Source of the DNA: Candidatus Thermokryptus sp.
Lineage (GTDB): Bacteria; Bacteroidota; Ignavibacteria; Kryptoniales; Kryptoniaceae
Assembly (NCBI GenBank): GCA_028276305.1
Contig: JAPYWO010000064.1
Location: 1 to 6,813, forward strand
DNA: 6,813 bases
Direction: 5' to 3'
Below the pieces are notes generated by a model. The model worked only from the letters and a program-made list of their open reading frames with translations, searched no databases and was not told the origin of the DNA. This document shows, piece by piece, positions 5,315-6,813 of the stretch. Position numbers and translations under genes: made by a program. How positions within the stretch are numbered: the stretch's first letter is position 1; each line of letters begins with the position of its first letter.

Positions 5315-6813
5315 TTAAACGGTTAAACTTCTTAATACCTTATAAAATTTTTCATTCTCGGCATCGTTGACATAGGATTTAATGAAATTCGCATCGCTAA
5401 TCCTCACAATCAGATCGTTAAAATTCTTCAGTGCTTTTTCAAGGTAATTCAAATACTTAATCCCAATCCCTCTGCTTTTGTAATAATGCGCCATTTCAAG
5501 ATAAACTTTCCAAGCAAACTCGCTGAATTCATCTCCAAGCTCAGACAAAGCTTTGTTCAAACTTTTAAAAGAAGCTGACTTGTCATCTAAAGCAAGTGAA
5601 ACCAAAAAGAATACCAAAGATTTTGTATAACGGTCTTCAACAAACTCAACAAAACTTTCAACGGAATCCAAAACTTTACCCAGGTTATTTATTTTTCCTG
5701 ATACATAGTTTAATTTGAGAAGTGCAATTAAAATTTTCAAGTTAAGCTCAAAATCCTCTTTAACTGTCTTATCCTCTAACATCTTAAAAAGAATTTCCTC
5801 TGCTAATTTGAAATTACCCTCTTTCATTAAAACCAATGCATTAAAGTAATCTCTAATGTTAGATTGGATTCCTTCACAATTTTCATCAATCCATTTAAAA
5901 GCTTCCCTCGCTCGCTTTGCGTCCCCCACATAAAGAAACACCAGGAAGAGCAAACGCTTTATCTCGCAAACACCACTTCTATCCCCCGTTTTCTCATAAA
6001 GCTTTTCCGCCTCAATCAAGTTATTGTACGCCTCACCGAGTTTATATTCCTCTATCAACACTTCGCCCATGTTCCCGAGGACATTTGCCATCCCCGGGAT
6101 ATCCCCGATCGTTCTGTAAATTGCCATCGCTTTTTGATAACTCTCAATCGCCGATTGATAATTTCTACGCTTGAAGTGGCTTATACCGATGTTGTTGTAA
6201 ATGTGAGCGGTTTGTGTTAAGTTCCCAACCGTTTCAGAAATTTCTATAGCCCTTTTCCAAAAATTTATCGCTTCATCATACTTCCCAATTATACTATAAA
6301 AATTCGCCAAGTTATTGTACCCAGCGATTATCTTTAACTTATCCCCTTTCTTAATCCTACTCTCAACGCTTATCTCAAAACAACCCTTAGCTTTATCAAG
6401 ATTTCCCATCATTTGATGTATTATCCCGAGACCAGCATAAAAATCGCCGATCAATTTCGTTTTTGAAACAAATTTTAAAATTTTATCATCGGCATAAGCG
6501 TTCAAAATTGAAAAAGCGATTTCAACATCACCACTTATTGCTAAAATTTGCGACATTTTCACCGCAATCCTCATCCTATCATAAACGCTATCAGAAATTC
6601 TCATCCCCTGTTTCAAAATCAAAAACGCCGATTCTGTGTCCCCAAGATGAAAATATGCATCCGACTTCAATTCAAGAGCGCTAACTTCATAAACATCTTC
6701 AAGGAGAGATAGAGCGGATTTGAAATTTCCAACTTTAATGTTAAGTTCTGCAAGTTTTAATTTAAACGATGGTTTTAAATAATCAGGCAATAAATCAAAA
6801 ACAAGTTCACAAA
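5315..6813 (-). CDS. Large TPR-repeat protein, 5' end outside the window
   Basis: The frame is open to the right edge of the window. The TTG at 6788-6790 is the last possible start inside it, but in-frame codons before it continue as CELVFDLLPDYLKPSFKLK, which fit the helical pattern, so the gene almost certainly begins further upstream. About 498 residues are visible. Counting from that TTG, clear TPR units at a 40-residue period occupy about 117-275 (LGIIHQMMGNLDKA, LANFYSIIGKYDEA, IGISHFKRRNYQSA, MGEVLIEEYKLGEA), flanked by more divergent helical repeats on both sides. The C-terminus (LIVRISDANFIKSYVNDAENEKFYKVLRSL) looks like the closing segment of TPR domains in large signalling proteins. 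No enzymatic domain is visible; the missing N-terminus could hold one, such as a Ser/Thr kinase or an AAA/STAND ATPase. The stop precedes the sigma-54 activator start by 2 nt, so the two are made from one mRNA and probably work together. Confidence 0.88.
   Translation of the reverse strand, partial: CELVFDLLPDYLKPSFKLKLAELNIKVGNFKSALSLLEDVYEVSALELKSDAYFHLGDTESAFLILKQGMRISDSVYDRMRIAVKMSQILAISGDVEIAFSILNAYADDKILKFVSKTKLIGDFYAGLGIIHQMMGNLDKAKGCFEISVESRIKKGDKLKIIAGYNNLANFYSIIGKYDEAINFWKRAIEISETVGNLTQTAHIYNNIGISHFKRRNYQSAIESYQKAMAIYRTIGDIPGMANVLGNMGEVLIEEYKLGEAYNNLIEAEKLYEKTGDRSGVCEIKRLLFLVFLYVGDAKRAREAFKWIDENCEGIQSNIRDYFNALVLMKEGNFKLAEEILFKMLEDKTVKEDFELNLKILIALLKLNYVSGKINNLGKVLDSVESFVEFVEDRYTKSLVFFLVSLALDDKSASFKSLNKALSELGDEFSEFAWKVYLEMAHYYKSRGIGIKYLNYLEKALKNFNDLIVRISDANFIKSYVNDAENEKFYKVLRSLTV

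Noticed and set aside
5864..6220. 118-codon open frame on the plus strand
   Set aside because: It is fully antisense to well-formed TPR repeats of the large TPR gene, has a low-complexity composition and no start context. Other plus-strand open frames within the five genes are likewise shadows.
6788..6790. TTG as the true start of the large TPR protein
   Set aside because: The frame continues upstream to the window edge with coding-like sequence, and no Shine-Dalgarno precedes the TTG.

Overview
The window is A+T-rich bacterial DNA. It carries five genes, all read on the minus strand (right to left), plus a possible tail of a convergent plus-strand gene at the extreme left edge. The proteins are rich in Lys, Glu and Ile, arginine is often coded by AGA/AGG, and there is a short lipoprotein with a CADNP-type mature N-terminus. 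Together these suggest a free-living diderm, perhaps a thermophile of the Bacteroidetes/Chlorobi/Ignavibacteria/Kryptonia sphere. That placement is an impression from protein style, not from a marker gene.

Read in the direction of transcription, the right half is one translationally tight unit. It holds a large TPR protein whose 5' end lies beyond the window (5315-6813), followed after 2 nt by a sigma-54-dependent activator (3909-5312). The activator has a complete AAA+ core and a Fis-type HTH. Its N-terminal receiver-like domain has lost every canonical phosphorylation residue, and its sigma-54-contact loop reads GAFTDA instead of GAFTGA. A 562-bp gene-free stretch follows (3347-3908). It contains a one-mismatch match to a -24/-12 (sigma-54) promoter on the minus strand (3756-3771), with a cluster of TTGTTGC-type half-sites 100-150 bp upstream of it (3872-3902).

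The left half is a second transcription unit reading the same way. It begins with an outer-membrane-type lipoprotein with a ZU5/Ig-like beta domain (start best placed at 3334). After 39 nt comes a TPR protein with eight regular 40-residue repeats (1493-2737). Then comes a good rho-independent terminator (1456-1484), and only 23 nt later a soluble GAF-domain histidine kinase (131-1432). A second rho-independent terminator (57-92) closes the unit.

Working model (inference): a TPR protein controls a phosphorylation-independent sigma-54 activator in cis. That activator drives the neighbouring lipoprotein-TPR(-kinase) unit from the -24/-12 site next to it. The GAF kinase has no phosphorylatable receiver partner in the window. 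Kinase, TPR and GAF parts are often fused in large signalling proteins, and here they may be separate polypeptides of one pathway.
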